Shown: positions 33,346 to 45,865, counted from the first letter of the stretch. The stretch: 64,000 nt of DNA from Myotis daubentonii (GCF_963259705.1 NC_081844.1:20073715-20137714), one strand, 5' to 3'. Notes: generated from the sequence alone by a model not told the origin. Translations and numbers: made by a program.

Positions 33346-33780
33346 CTGCAAAAATTTGCACCTTTTACAGGTCCCGGAGGCTGTGCCTACACCTTGTCAA
33401 TCACAGCCTCTGGGACAATGAGCATCTCACCCAACCATCAGCTCCCAGACACTCCATGGTGGTGCCTGGGCCTTGAATTGTCTGTGAGTGAACTGCCCAC
33501 CCTCTCGCCTGCAGACGTTCCAGCAAAGTGTGCAGAGTGTCCTGCGGGGATGGAAGCCTCCACCGGCACCATTACCTCATGTGCAGGGGCCACTTCACTG
33601 ATGTGGGGAAGGACAGGGACAGGTGTCAGGCTCCCACCTCAGGGCACTGTGGGGCGGGCGGGGAGCCCTGGGGGATCTGTTATTGTGCCTCCCACACTCA
33701 GGAAACTTTATGTTGTGACTCGGCAGCCAGGGACAGACTGAGAAAGCATTTGCTAAGGATAATACAGGCTGGTACACTCC
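33346..33780. other. Unidentified segment present in B and C, missing in A
   Basis: About 430 bp nearly identical to 46334-46770. Two plus frames are open for over 100 codons (33334-33741 and 33528-33944), one of them Cys-rich, and CTGCAG/ACGTTCC resembles an acceptor. I recognise no domain. In A it was probably deleted with the SINE recombination at 8405. Confidence 0.45.
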
Positions 33781-33934
33781 TCGGATCATGGCCAAGGTAT
33801 CTAAGATGGTGGCAGAGTTGGGCAGAGCCACAGGGAATGGGTAGGGGCGGAGGGGAGAGGCAACACCTTGTTCAATTCTTCTTAGTCCATAGGCATCTGC
33901 CACGAGCCAACAGGCTTTTTTACAAAAAAGTGCT

Positions 33935-34146
33935 GAGGCCCTAACCATTTTGGCTCAGTGGATAGAGCGTCAGCCTGTGGACTGAAGGGACCCAGTTTTG
34001 ATTCCTGTCAAGGGCATGTGCCTTGGTTGCGGGCACATCCCCAGTAGAAGGTGTGTAGGAGGCAGCTGATCTATATTTCTAACACTCTGTCCCTCTCCCT
34101 TCCTCTCTGTAAAAAAAAATCAATAAAATATATATTTTTTTAAAAG
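33935..34146 (+). mobile_element. Ves SINE
   Basis: Counterpart of 46905 in C; its right flank is the right flank of the recombinant SINE at 8405 in A. Confidence 0.88.
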
Positions 34147-34907
34147 TGGTGAGGTCCCAGACAACCTCAGCGTATTGCTCTTGAATTCCCAAAGAAATAA
34201 CTCAGAGGACTGGCTGTGAAAAACATAGGTTATGAGGACTTACAAGTTGAACTGCTAAGTCCCATCAGGCTCAGAGGGGTGCACTGGGGGTGGCCGGCCC
34301 ATGCTTTGTTTTGCTGCCACCCAGACTTTACTTAAACCTGTTTCACTGAGGACAGCAAACAGAAACACAGGCCATGCAGAAGGAGGGGCCCACCTGTGTA
34401 AGACCAACACTGCAAGCTGTTTTCCTAACTTAGGATCTGGCCAGGCTCCCAGCTCTCACAGTCCGCTGACTGATGGCCTCACTGTCTCCCCGCAGGTGGG
34501 AGGGAAGTTGGACCATGGGAGGGTCCATGCCCCACTTACCAGACACAAGCCACACCAGGCCATGGAAAGCACTCTGGGCAGGGCATTCGCTCCCCCCTCC
34601 ACAGTTCTCAGAGAGTTCCTCCTCTGTGCTCATGCCCTCCACGCTGGATAATTTATATTGTGTGACAGCCACCACTCTTCACAGGGGTGTAGACTGCCTG
34701 GTTCCCAGCGGGCATTTCCCCTCAGCACTGGTTTGATCACTCTAACAGGAGGGGGATTCGCCATCACAGGGGCTGGATAGGCTTGCAGAGCTGGACTTTG
34801 TAGGGTATCATTGCCTGAAATGTTCTCTGGTGTTGGAGAGAGGAAAACTTCAGACTCTTGTCTGTGTTTGTTTTTGAAAATACAATCAAAAATTTATTTA
34901 GAGTCCT

Positions 34908-35135
34908 AGCTGGTTTGGCTCAGAGGATAGAACGTAGGCCTGTGGACTGAAGGGTCCCAGGATCAATTAGGTCAAGGGCACATGCCCCTGTTGCGGGCTC
35001 CACCCCCATGGGCGTGCTGGAATCAGCCAATCAATGTTTCTCTCTCTTCAATGTTTCTATCTCTCTATCCCTCGCTCTTACTCTCTCTCTTTAAAAATCA
35101 ATAAAAACATATTTAATTAAATAAATGAATAAATA
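34908..35135 (+). mobile_element. Ves SINE
   Basis: Counterpart of 9385 (A) and 56120 (C). The preceding AAAAATTTATTTA is the unoccupied version of the site used by the unit C insertion. Confidence 0.9.
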
Positions 35136-35472
35136 AATTCTACAAAAGCATATCTTCCCCTGAGGGGATTTTAAAAAAAGGAGGCAGGGGAAGGGGCGGG
35201 GGAATCCTGTCCCAGGAAGGTGTGGGTTTCTCCCCGGCTGCCACCACTGCAAGCAAGCAGCTGCTTTGCCCACATATGTAAGTTGCTCCCTTAAAGCTCC
35301 TGTGAATTTGAATACGGCCACATGTCATTTCTTCAGAACTGACCCATCCCATGACTGGGCTCAGAGTGGATATCTACATCCCTTACTGGGTGCTGGGGCA
35401 GACTGGAGCATCTTGGTTTTCACTCCTACAGGGAATGTGACCCCAGTCAGGGACCTCAAAATAGGAGTGTGC

Positions 35473-35690
35473 TGCCCTAGCTGGTTTGGCTCAATGAATA
35501 GAGCATCAGCCTGCGGACTGAAGGGTCCCAGCTTCGTTTCCAGCCAAGGGCATATGCCTGGGTTGCTGGCTCAATCCGCAGTGGAGGGTTTTACAGAAGG
35601 CAGCCAATCAATGATTCTGTCTCATCATTGATGTTTCTCTCTCTCTTTCCCTCTCCCTTTCTCTCTGAAATAAATATCAATAATTTAAAT
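35473..35690 (+). mobile_element. Ves SINE
   Basis: Counterpart of 9957 (A) and 56690 (C). Confidence 0.9.
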
Positions 35691-36489
35691 ATAGCGGTGT
35701 AGATGGACTGTAGCATTATCAGCTCCCTAAGAATTTGTGGTTCCCCCTCTATAGATTTCTAGGGTCCCACTGTTACCGATTTAAAGTTTATGCACCCAAT
35801 GCGTCAAAAAAGGACAATATTCAGAGCATCAGAGATTGGAATAAGAAAAGGTTTACTGATCAAGAAGGCGCCAGCTGGAGAAGATGGGGGCCTTAAAGCT
35901 CCCACAAAGCCATCTCACGAGAGCCCAGAATTCAGGCTTATTTTGTGTCAAGGGAAGGGAGAACAGGCGAGAGGTGTGTGACACCTGGGCTCCCACAGGG
36001 ATCCAAGGAAGAGCACAGAACTCTCTGATTCTCTTTGTCCCCCAGTTCTCCAGTGACTGCTGCTCATCTCATTAGGTCTTGAGGCTCCCACAAATCTTTG
36101 CCAAAAGTTCAAGCTTTGAGCCGAATTTCTCTAATAATTAGCATACCTAGAGCATGACCTGAAGGCCATGGGAGAAATGCAGGCTACAAATAAGATAGAA
36201 TCAGAGAGCTTTTCCTTCTGTTACACCACCTGCCCAGGGAGGCCCCTCACTGGGCAAAGCCTCCCTGCAGAATAACATGATCCCACCGAGAAGGGAGTAG
36301 AACCTGAAGCCCCCTGAGCACAGGCAGGCGCTGCCAGAGGGCAGGGTGAGTGGAACATTGCTCATTCTCTCTGCCTCCTGCAGGTCAGAGAGAAGCCATT
36401 GCCCCACAGATTTCATAGCCGCACTAACCAACCTGCATACTTTCCCTGCCGTTTGCGGGAAGCTGGCTGCTACATCAATAAGCCAGGCT

Positions 36490-36712
36490 GCAGCCCTAGC
36501 TGGTTTGGTGCTGGGGATAGAGCATTGGTCTGCGGACTGGAGGGTCCCAGGTTTGATTCCAGTCAAGGGCACATGCCCATGTTGCGGGCTCGATCCCCAG
36601 TAGTGGATGTGCAGGAGGCAGCCAATCAGTGATTCTCATTCACCATTGATGTTTCTATCTCTCTTTCCCTCTCCCTTCCTCTCTGAAATCAATAAAAATA
36701 TATTTAAAAATA
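36490..36712 (+). mobile_element. Ves SINE
   Basis: Counterpart of 10980 (A) and 57710 (C). Confidence 0.9.
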
Positions 36713-37186
36713 TAAGCTAGGCATGAGTATATTATCACAAACATTCCCTGAATCTGGGGCAGCCCTGTTGGCTCGGTTGTTGTTACTGTGGAGGGGAGCA
36801 GAGGGTACCACCCCAAATATGCCTTTGGAGATGCTGACAGTTTAAGCTGTTCCTTTCAAGAAACAAAAGCCTCAGAAGAGCCCGCCCTCCTCCCTAACTG
36901 CCTGAAAGGGATCTAGAGGAGGACCTGCTTCAGGAGGGTGAGCTCAGCACAGGCAACTGTAGTTTAATAGGAACTGGGTGGGAAGGACAGAGAGGACACT
37001 AGCAAGGCCCTCTGATCACAGTCCTGTTGTTCAAGTTGGCCCAGCAAACATCTGTTTTCCAAGTCCATGTGAATTGCCTTCTTCCCCTTTATTTCCCAAC
37101 CACAACCTCCCCTCTCTTTAGCTGTGGGTGGCACCTGTGCCTCAAATGACCAGTCTGCACTGGGGTTTCTCATGGCACAATATAAA

Positions 37187-37741
37187 TCTATATTAATAAA
37201 AGGGTAATATGCAAATTGGTCATGATGCCCTCACAGTCACGACCAGATATTCTAATTAGTCATGAGTGGTATGCAAATTGACCATCACTCCAACACACAA
37301 ATGGCCACCCCCATGTGGCCAAAAGATGGCCTGCAGGGGAGGGCCATTGGGGGCAACCAGGCCTGCAGGGGAGGGCTGTTTGGGGTGACCAAGCCAGGAG
37401 GGGAGGGCAGTTAGAAGTGACCAGGCCATCAGGGGCAGGCAGTTGGGGGTGATCGGGCCACCAGTGGAGGGCAGTTGGGGGCAATCGGACTGGCAAGGGA
37501 TGGCAATTGGGAGTGATCGGGCCAGTAGGGAACAGTTAGGTGTCTATCAGTCTGGCAGCAAAGTGGTTAGGATGTGATCAGGCTGGTAGGCAGAAGTGGT
37601 TAGGGGCAATCAGGCAGGCAGGTGAGTGGTTGGGAACCAGCAGTTCTGGATTGTGAGAGGGATGTACCAGATTGGAGAGGGTGCAGTCAGGGCTGAGGGA
37701 CACCACCACTAGTGCACGAATTTCGTGCACCGGGTCTCTAG
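37187..37741 (+). mobile_element. HeliBat-type Helitron (unit B)
   Basis: Starts TCTATATTAATAAAAGGG after A and ends in the hairpin GTGCACGAATTTCGTGCAC followed by CTAG and T. Unit C has the same insertion (58404), internally deleted. Unit A reads straight through (CACAATATAAATATGTAA at 11661), proving the A|T target. Confidence 0.96.
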
Positions 37742-37844
37742 TATGTAATAAAGCTATCATGTGTAATAAATATGTCATGTGCAATAAAGCTGGCTGTTTG
37801 CTCCTGTTGACCTGTCTGGTGTTAATTTGATTATTAGTCTAGCC

Positions 37845-38075
37845 CAGTGGTTCTCAACCTTCCTAATGCCTCGACCCTTTAATACAGTTCCTCATGTTGT
37901 AGTGACTCCCAACTATAAAATTATTTTTGTTGATGCATTGGGTGCATAACTGTAATTTTTCTACTGTTATGAATAATACCTTAAATATCTGATATGCAGG
38001 ATGTATTTAGGCGACCCCTGTGAAAGGGTCGTTAGACCCACAAAGGGGTTGGGACCCACAGGTTGAGAACCGCTG
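37845..38075 (+). mobile_element. Non-autonomous hAT (URR1-like), unit B only
   Basis: CAGTGGTTCTCAACCT ... AGGTTGAGAACCGCTG inverted ends and perfect 8-bp duplication GTCTAGCC at 37837-37844 and 38076-38083. Same family as 22358-22573. Confidence 0.96.
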
Positions 38076-39150
38076 GTCTAGCCAGAGAATTTAGAACGGA
38101 GGAAGGAAAACGTGTTTTTCGCCCCCACACTGTGCTTTGCTTTTCCTGGTATTAAGAGGTCCAATGGCATGGGCGCATCTTCAACTTCCCCCTCAAAGAT
38201 CACAACACCCGCCTCTTCACTCTCATCACCTCCCCTGAGATTCTACCCCTTCCCTGCCAATCAGACTTTGTCTCAAGTGCTTGGACCTTAACCTGAACAA
38301 AACCCAGAAGAAAGGTGGCAAAACCGATTTATAGGGAAAACCCACAGCTTTCTGCTTGCAGGGCCAGGACTAGTGCGAGGTGAGGAAGGCACTTGCCTTG
38401 GGTGCAACATGTAGAGGGGGCACGACAATGTTAGTTATCATCACCCCGTTTCACAGCTCCATGGAGACTGAGGCAGAGGGGACATTGCTTGCCCAGAGTC
38501 CCACTGGGCCGCAGGGCTGTTCACACACAGCCTTGGCCTCTGACCCGCAGTGCGGGTCCCGAGTTGGCCCTAAAGTTTGGAGGCTGGCACAGCGCAGCTC
38601 AGAGAAGTCCTCTCCCCCAGGGCTGCGTCCTTGCACCTGGGCTCCTGGTCTGGGAGCGGCTCCTGCTCATGGGATGCACAGCTCCTGGTGGCTCCTCAGC
38701 AAGACCCTCCCACCCTGCTCCTGTGGCTGTGGAGTGGCTTTGAGCGGTGGAGGCAGAAGGATATTCCTCCTCCGACACCCTCCATGGCCCCCAGGGTCCC
38801 CTCTGACACAGCAGCAGGGACGCTACGGGAGCTCCTGCTGGGTCACTACGGAGAGTGACACCAAAGCCAGCCTCTTGGGGGAGACCCGGGCCCTGCCCAC
38901 TCCCAGGCCACCATTCACCTCTCAGCCTCAGTTTCCCCAGCTGGGGACTGGACCAATGATGCTCTGCCTCTCAGGTCACAGTCCACAGGAACAGGAGGCT
39001 GGCATGTCCTAGGCTTTCTGTCACTGCAGCTGTCACCTTCAGGAACACAGGAGAAGGGCAGGGACTTACGAGGGGGTGTCCTCTCCCACAGGAGCTCACG
39101 TCCAGCACCCAGCCCAGAAGGGTCAAGCCCATAATTCTCATTCTGGGAAG

Positions 39151-39160
39151 GAAAGTGAAA
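39151..39160 (+). promoter_or_regulatory. ISRE/IRF-like motif, tetherin B
   Basis: GAAAGTGAAA, 150 bp before the ATG and identical to A and C. CTAATAAG about 80 bp before the ATG could be TATA-like. Confidence 0.65.
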
Positions 39161-39888
39161 GCTAACCTGTCCTCTTCCTGCAGATGCCCCATTTTGGAAC
39201 TTTTTATTGCTTGGCCTAGATCCCATGCTAATAAGGGGGCAGTTCCAGCTCATAGAAAGTTCAAGCTTTCTTTCCTCACTCACTCACAGGCTCCCCTGCA
39301 TCACTCTCGATGGCACCCATTACTCACCGCTACTCCCAACTGCCCAGGGATGAGAATCCCAAGACGCTGGAGGACCGCAAGCTGCCAGTGTTGGTGTGGA
39401 TCCTGCTGGGCCTCCTGCTGTTACTGGTGGTAGGTCTGTCTGTGGCAACAGGCGTTTTGGCTGCCAAGTTCAATATCCCAGCTTGCAAGGATGGCCTCCC
39501 GGCTGAGCAGGAGTGTCGAAACATCACCCACCTCCTGGAGCAGGAGCTGACCCGGGCCCAGGAAGTCTTACGGGGGACCGAGGCCCAAGCTGCCACTTGC
39601 AACCAGACTGTGGTAAGTCACTGCCCCTCCTAGAGAGGGCCCTGTGCTTTTAGGACTTTCAGGGTCTGGGTGCTTGGGGACCCCCAGGGTCTAGGTGGAG
39701 ATGGAGATAGACCTTGAAACTGCCCCTAGGCCCCTGCATGGGGAGCCTGAATTTCCCCACCAGGGTTTTGGGGAGCTCTAAACCCCCTCTGGGGTGCCAG
39801 TGTGGGACCCCAGAGCACCCAATAAGGGGCCTCAGAATCCCCAGTAGCATGTGGATGGATCTCCAAACTCCAGGACATTGGTCCAGGG

Positions 39889-40097
39889 CAGTGGTCGGCA
39901 AACTCATTAGTCAACAGAGCCAAAAATCAACAGTACGATTGAAATTTCTTTTGAGAGCCAAATTTTTTTAACTTAAACTGTATAGGTTGGTACATTGTTA
40001 TTAACTTAATTAAGGTACTCCTAAGGCTTAGGAAGAGCCACACTCAAGAGGCCAAAGAGCTGCATGTGGCTCATGAACCGCAGTTTGCCGATCTTGG
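39889..40097 (+). mobile_element. Non-autonomous hAT in tetherin B intron 1
   Basis: Counterpart of 13606 and 60974; flanked by GTCCAGGG and GTCTAGGG. Confidence 0.85.
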
Positions 40098-40203
40098 GTC
40101 TAGGGCAGCCCGGAACCCTCCCTAGGCACAGTCTTAGGGAAGCAGAAACCCCCTCTGGGGGTAAGGATGGGGACCATACCAGACTCTGAAGAAGGCAGGG
40201 CCT

Positions 40204-40408
40204 TTTTTTATTTTTTTTTATTTATTTTTTTTAGCTTTTATTGATTGATTTTAGGAGAGAGGAAGGGAGAGAGCGAGAGAAACATTGATTTGTTGTTCCA
40301 CTTATTGATGAATTAATGGGTTGATTCTCAGTATGTGCCCTGATCAGGGATTGAACCCACAACCTTGGCATATTGGGATGGCGATCTAACCAACTGACCT
40401 ACCAGGGC
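40204..40408 (-). mobile_element. tRNA-derived SINE in tetherin B intron 1
   Basis: Counterpart of 13923-14112, with a longer T-rich tail; 3' duplication AAGGCAGGGGCT at 40409-40420. Confidence 0.88.
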
Positions 40409-41217
40409 AAGGCAGGGGCTCTTGATACTTCCACTGCATCCCTGAGAGGCAGCATTTTAACTGGGGTCTTGATGTGGGGGACTTTGAAACTCCCACTGGA
40501 CATCTAACTTGGGTACAGAAATCCTACTGTGTTCTGGGTTTGAGGGAACGTCTAACTCTTCTTGAACAGTTGCCCAGGGGATCTGGACATTTCTCCTAGG
40601 CTTTGGGCCAAGAGAGCCTCCAAATTTCTAAAAGGGGTGGAAGGGGGTTTGAAACTCCCATTTTGAGGATCACACCCTGAGAGGGTGGGAGACAGGTGCA
40701 GAGAGGGTTGGCAGGAATCCTGAAAGGGGTTTGGGCCTGAGCCCCTCTGACTCCAGGGCCTGGAGAGGGGGTCAGGGCCCAGGGACAGCAGCCAAGCCCA
40801 CCAGGGACAAGAACCCCAGTTTGCAACACCCTTACTCTTCCCGGCATCCCAGGAGACCCTGAGGATTTCCCTGGAAGAGGAGAAGGCTGCGGGCCACAAG
40901 CAACAGGAGCTGGTGCAGAAGCTTCAAGGTGAGGAAAGCACAGGCCCTGGTTGCAGTCAGGGAGTTTGCAGGAGCAGGTCAGGTATTGAAGAGGAGGGAG
41001 GGGGAGGGCCTCTGGATTGGGGTCGGGCACGAGGGACAGGACCAAAGCCAGTGGAAGTAGGAAGGGACGGGCATGCCAGACTTCTAAGGTGCACTTGATC
41101 AAATGGAGGCGGGTGCTGTTCCGGGGTGGGGCCAGTTGAGGGGCGTGGCCTCGGCGCGGACACTCTCTCTGTCCCTCCTTAGAGGAGATCAAGACATTGA
41201 ATCAGTCGCTGAGGGAT

Positions 41218-41637
41218 AAATCCGCGTAGCTGGAGGAGAAATCCGGGGATCTGGAGAAGAAATCAGCGGATCTGGAGAAGAAATCCGCGGATCTAGAGAA
41301 GAAATCCGGGGATCTGGAGAAGAAATCCGCGGAGCTGCGGAAGAAATCCGCGGATCTAGAGAAGAAATCCGGGGATCTGGAGAAGAAATCCGCGGAGCTG
41401 CGGAAGAAATCCGCGGATCTAGAGAAGAAATCCGGGGATCTGGAGAAGAAATCCGCGGATCTGGAGAAGAAATCAGCGGATCTGGAGAAGAAATCCGCGG
41501 ATCTAGAGAAGAAATCCGGGGATCTGGAGAAGAAATCCGGGGATCTGGAGAAGAAATCCGCGGATCTGGAGAAGAAATCCGCGGATCTGGAGAAAAAATC
41601 CGCGGATCTGCAGAACATATACGCGGAGCTGGCGAAA
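41218..41637 (+). repeat. 21-bp coding minisatellite: 20 heptads (copy B)
   Basis: Twenty units; a 63-bp pattern with AELRK (GAGCTGCGGAAG) repeats at about 41331 and 41394. Unit 1 holds the TAG. The last unit is degenerate (NIYAELAK), keeping Leu at the d position. Confidence 0.95.
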
Positions 41638-42405
41638 CTAAGGTCAGGACACCCCACCACCCCAGGCCACGCCCCTTTCTCCTTCCAACCCCAAGACCTA
41701 GGATCCCCTTTGGCTCCGAATATTCCCATTGTCCTGGGGGACAAAGTTGGAGTCCCAGCCTTGTCCCTCCAGTCACCCAACTCTGGGTGGCAACCGGCCA
41801 CTCCCCTGCCCAGTGACCTGATGGGGAAGGAGAAGAGATTTTGAGGGGTTTCCAGCCCAGCACCAGTGCAGCCAGACCTGGCAGCCTCCTGAGTTGTCCC
41901 CATCTCCTCCTCAGAAAAGAGAATGAGGCCTTGGTCTCTGCCAAGGGCCCCCCCAACTCCGGGGTCAGCCTCCATCTCTCCGTGGCTGCTGTGCTCCTGC
42001 CCCTGAATCTCCTGGCTCTGCTGGTCTGAGGTCCCAGGAAGCCTTTCGGTGAGGAGGGAGCTGGAGAGGGATGGGAGGAGTTAGGGACAGTCAGGGTCTA
42101 GGGTGGTGTCCTGCCTGGGGAAGGGGGCTGGGCGCTGGAGAGAGAGGAATCACAGTGAGGAGCTGTGGGGCAGAAATAGAACAGTGGGGACCAGCTATGT
42201 TATCCTCTTAACCATGTCTATTAACTGTGACTGTTCCCTTCCGATTAGGCACATTCTAACCTGGCTGAGGGCTGTTCACCCAGAGCCATGGGGATTAACC
42301 TCAGAATGCAGTCCAGGCTCCTTTTCTGAGAGTTTCCTGTCATCTTGGAAAGATAACAACCTGGTTCCAGAGGCGCTCTCTCCCATTTGGCCGGCAATCT
42401 ATCCT

Positions 42406-42411
42406 AATAAA
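42406..42411 (+). terminator. Poly(A) signal, tetherin B
   Basis: AATAAA in the same context as copies A and C. Confidence 0.75.
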
Positions 42412-42419
42412 CTTTCATA

Positions 42420-43134
42420 GGATTAAACCCTGTCTCTGCTTAATAATTGATTCAAGGAGTGACAGGCACCCAGGCCCATTTGTTGTTGGTTTCAGAGGGA
42501 GGGGTCCAGGCAGGAGTGGGGTGAGGCTCATGGAGAGGTTGGGGCGAGTTCTGTCTGACTCGGCCTTGTTGTCTCAGGCCACCACCTGGACTCACCTGTT
42601 TCCCTCTGGGTTTCCCTGACCTGGCCAGTTCTGAGGGGCACATGGCTGTGGGGAGGGGACGGTGAGGGGGAGGCCGGGGGCCAGGTGGCAGGGGGTGGTT
42701 CATGGGGCAACCTTAGAGGTGGGGAAGCATCAAAGTTCACTCAAAGCTGCCATCTCACCAATGCCCCCCCCCCACACACACACACACAGACACACACCTA
42801 CAAGCAGGGCAGGTGATGAAGTGGGAGGGGGCATCTGTTCTGTGCTGTCATGGTTTCTGGAAGGTAACTTCTTCTGGGGTCTTTGGGTTCCACAAAATAA
42901 GCATCCCCTTTGTGGGAAGGAACTTACTCTGTAGTTCCTGGAGGATCACTGTGTCAGTCCCAAGCATCTGGGACCCCGTGATGTCCACACCAGCCTCCTT
43001 GCTACAGAATGTTCCCAGAAGCCCACAGGGTTTGGTCAGGTACCACCCCACTGCATACCCAGCCCTCTTCTCTGATGGATTCACCCTAAAGGACTGTCTA
43101 CCCATCCCCACCCCCATCGGTGCTTACTCAGTGC
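42420..43134. other. Unit B 3' flank, no gene
   Basis: Conserved with 16900-17640. A short poly-C/(CA)n tract at about 42764-42796. Confidence 0.6.
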
Positions 43135-43150
43135 TCAGCAATCTAGTCTT

Positions 43151-43377
43151 TTTTTTATTATTTTTTAAATATATTTTATTGATATTTTACAGAGGAGAAG
43201 GGAGAAGGATAGAGAGTTAGAAACATCAATGAGAGAGAAACATTGATCAGCTGCCTCCTGCACGCCCCCCGCTGGGGATGTGCCCCCAACCAAGGTATAT
43301 GTCCTTGACCAGAATCGAACCTGGGACCCTTCAGTCCACAGGCAATGCTCTATCCAATGAGCCAAACTGGTTAGGGC
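43151..43377 (-). mobile_element. Ves SINE, unit B only
   Basis: Complete reverse Ves with duplication TCAGCAATCTAGTCTT / TCAGCATTCTAGTCTT (43135-43150, 43378-43393). Unit A is uninterrupted at 17636. Confidence 0.94.
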
Positions 43378-43514
43378 TCAGCATTCTAGTCTTATCTCCT
43401 CACCCATCTCCTGAGGCTCTTGTTCCCCATCCCTTTCCATGGAAACGGAGGCTGTGAGGAGAAGGACATCTTGTCTGGTTCCCCGTCCCCTCCCATGGAA
43501 AGTGCAGGGCTGAC

Positions 43515-43735
43515 CCCGGTGGCTGTGGCTCAGTGGGTTGTGCATCTTCCCAAGCACCAAAAGGCTGCCAGCACATTTCCTGGTCAAGGCACAGGCCCGG
43601 GTTGCAGGCTCCTTCCCGGGTAGGGGGCATGCAGGATTCAGCCAATCCATGTTTTGCTCTCACACAGGTGTTTCTCTCTCTTTCCCTCTCCCTTCCCTCT
43701 TCCCTCCTCTCTCTCTAAAAACCAGTTCAGTCCTG
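43515..43735 (+). mobile_element. tRNA-derived SINE (older Ves type)
   Basis: Counterpart of 17768-17990. Confidence 0.8.
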
Positions 43736-43925
43736 GCTGGGTAGCTCAGTTGGTGGGAGTGTCCTCCCGGTGTGCCAAGGTCACAGTTCAATCCTCAGTA
43801 AGGGCACAGACAAGGGTCAATCAGTGAGAGCATGAATAAGTGAGACAACAAAATGATGTTTCCCTCCCTCCCTCTCTCTCTGAAATCAATCAATCAATAT
43901 AAAGAAAAATCAATTTAATAAAATA
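43736..43925 (+). mobile_element. tRNA-derived SINE, second type
   Basis: Counterpart of 17991-18186, with an (AATC)n tail. 43926-44429 after it has no gene. Confidence 0.8.
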
Positions 43926-45865
43926 AAAGCAGAAAGTGTGGGGCTGGGATTCAGACCTGCATCTGCAGACACACCCAGGCCAGGCATTTGTCACAAGGTG
44001 CCTCCCTCCTCCATCCCCCAAATTCTTACTCATCCTGCAGAGCCCACCCCCAGAGAGTCTGCTTCTCCAAAATGGAGGTCCGCCATCCTGAGAGACCCTG
44101 CACCCACTCTCCTGGATCCCCACATGCCCCCTAATTCCTTCCTCTCTGTTATCTTACTTCCTCCAACTTCTCCTGGAATCCCGACTATTGTCCATGAAAC
44201 TTCCCGTGCATGGCACTGGGGTCAGGACCCCTGTGTCTGCCCAAAATTCTGCACTGCCCTCAGCTCCCGCAGTCCCCAGAGGAGGTGGTCAACCGCCCAG
44301 GGACCCCCAAACACCATCCCTGCCACAGGCTCCCCTGGCCCTTCTGTCCCCTCCCTTGCCCTACTCACAACTCCCCACCCTCCCAGACCATTTCTCAATG
44401 CAGGGACCTTGTCAATTTCCTTCCTGCCTCACTCTGACACTCTAGGGCAGGATTTCTCAACCTCTGCACTGTTGACATTTGAGCTGCAGTACTCTCCGTG
44501 GTGGGGGCTGCCCTGTATGGATAGGAAGTCAAGGTATCCCTGGCCTCCCCCCACCAGGTGCCAGGCCCTCCTACCCCCAGGTTGTGACAGGAACTGCCTT
44601 CAGATATTACCAAGTGTCCCCTGGGGGTCAGAATCATATGCTGTGAGATCCTCTGCTGGAGAGGGCCAGGCTGGGACGCCCCTCCCCCTTCTGTGTCCCC
44701 AGCCTGCAGGAGGGCTCAGTGGGAGTCCCCCAAGCCCCTTTGCTATGACTGAGTCATTTCACTCCCCACCAACCTCATCTAGCAAATGAGGAAACAGGTC
44801 CAGAGAAGTCTCTGCATTTGCTCAGGGCTCTCATTGCTCAGGTGATTGAACTCTTGACTTCTGCATGTTCCCTTGATTTCCAGGAAGCAAACCCTTCCAC
44901 AGGCCACATGACCTCATCACTTCCCACCTCCCCTCCCCCACTCCCACTCCCAGCTGGGGCTACCAGAATGTTCCAAAACAGTGTGGCCGCCCCAAAGCCC
45001 AACAAGATGAATTTGACCTGTTCAATGTCTCCCCTCCAAACCCTGACACAATGGCCCAATTGTAGACTTTTCTCCTTCCTAAAAATGCCCACTTCCCCTC
45101 CTGGCTGTGGCCACCTGAGCCAGGGGTTGAGAAGTCAGGACTCCTGTCCTGCAGGTCTGGAGGGGTTCCAAGTCCCACAGGAATCTGGCAGTGACCAGCG
45201 GCTGCTGTGTGTTCCTGGCCTGAGGCTTGGCCTCTCTGGGCTCTGATTTCTTCATGTGGAAGCAAAGGGAGGGGGGTCCCGGGGTGGGGAGCCAGGACCC
45301 TGAGATTACAGTTCACAGTGTTTTCTCAGCTCACATTTCCTGCCCAACCACTGTGTGCCAGGCCCCAGGCTGGGGCAGTGGGAACCAGGCAGATGTGAGC
45401 TTTGCTTTTTAGGGGTTCATCCAGTCTGATGGGGGAGGCAGCTGGGAACCAGTCAGACACCAGGTTAAAGTACAGCAGAGCCGAGAGATCATCAAAAGGA
45501 ACCTGAGGCAGTCCAGGAGGGGAGGGCTCTGGGGGAGAACATACACCAATGGATGAAGCAGGAGGGATAGAGGTCACAGAGGGACATACGGGCCCTCTGG
45601 CACAGGGAACAGTCAATGCAAAGGCCCTGGGTAGGAAGGTGCTGGCCAGAAGAGCATTGAGGAGGGCTGGAGTGTGCCCAGGAGAAGGAAAGGACATCAT
45701 AGGTGCACTAGAGGCCTTGCAGAGGAAGGAGAAGGAGGAGGGGGAAGAGGGTGATGGATTAAGAAGGGGCGAAGGGTAAAGGGTGAGGCCAAGTGGAAGG
45801 CAAAGAAAGAGGGGGGTGTAGGGAGGAGGAGGAAGAGGAGATAAAAATGGAGGAAGGCCTGCCCT

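Larger units (their letters stand above)
39310..42259 (+). pseudogene. BST2: Tetherin copy B, stop codons in exons 3 and 4
   Basis: Exons 39310-39612, 40853-40928, 41183-41642, 41915-42048 and 42249 on, all with intact GT-AG sites and the phases of A and C. Exon 1 encodes 101 residues almost identical to A but keeps Cys59, with Cys69 and Cys97. In exon 3 the codon matching the Glu of KSAEL is TAG (41227-41229), giving a 141-residue product without most of the coil and the C-terminal anchor, and an RNA likely to face nonsense-mediated decay. The frame continues through 20 heptads, and exon 4 then has TGA at 42027-42029 just after LLALLV. A truncated protein might still be made; loss of tethering is inference. 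Confidence 0.85.
31679..44429 (+). repeat. Tandem segmental duplication unit B (tetherin pseudogene)
   Basis: About 12.75 kb collinear with unit A. Private features are a hAT at 37845 and a minus-strand Ves at 43151; it shares the Helitron with unit C. 31685-33114 has no gene. Confidence 0.9.

Noticed and set aside
43938..44789. 283-codon plus-strand frame across the B/C junction
   Set aside because: It crosses a SINE tail, unit flank and the empty ERV site; interrupted in the matching part of unit A; no domain seen.
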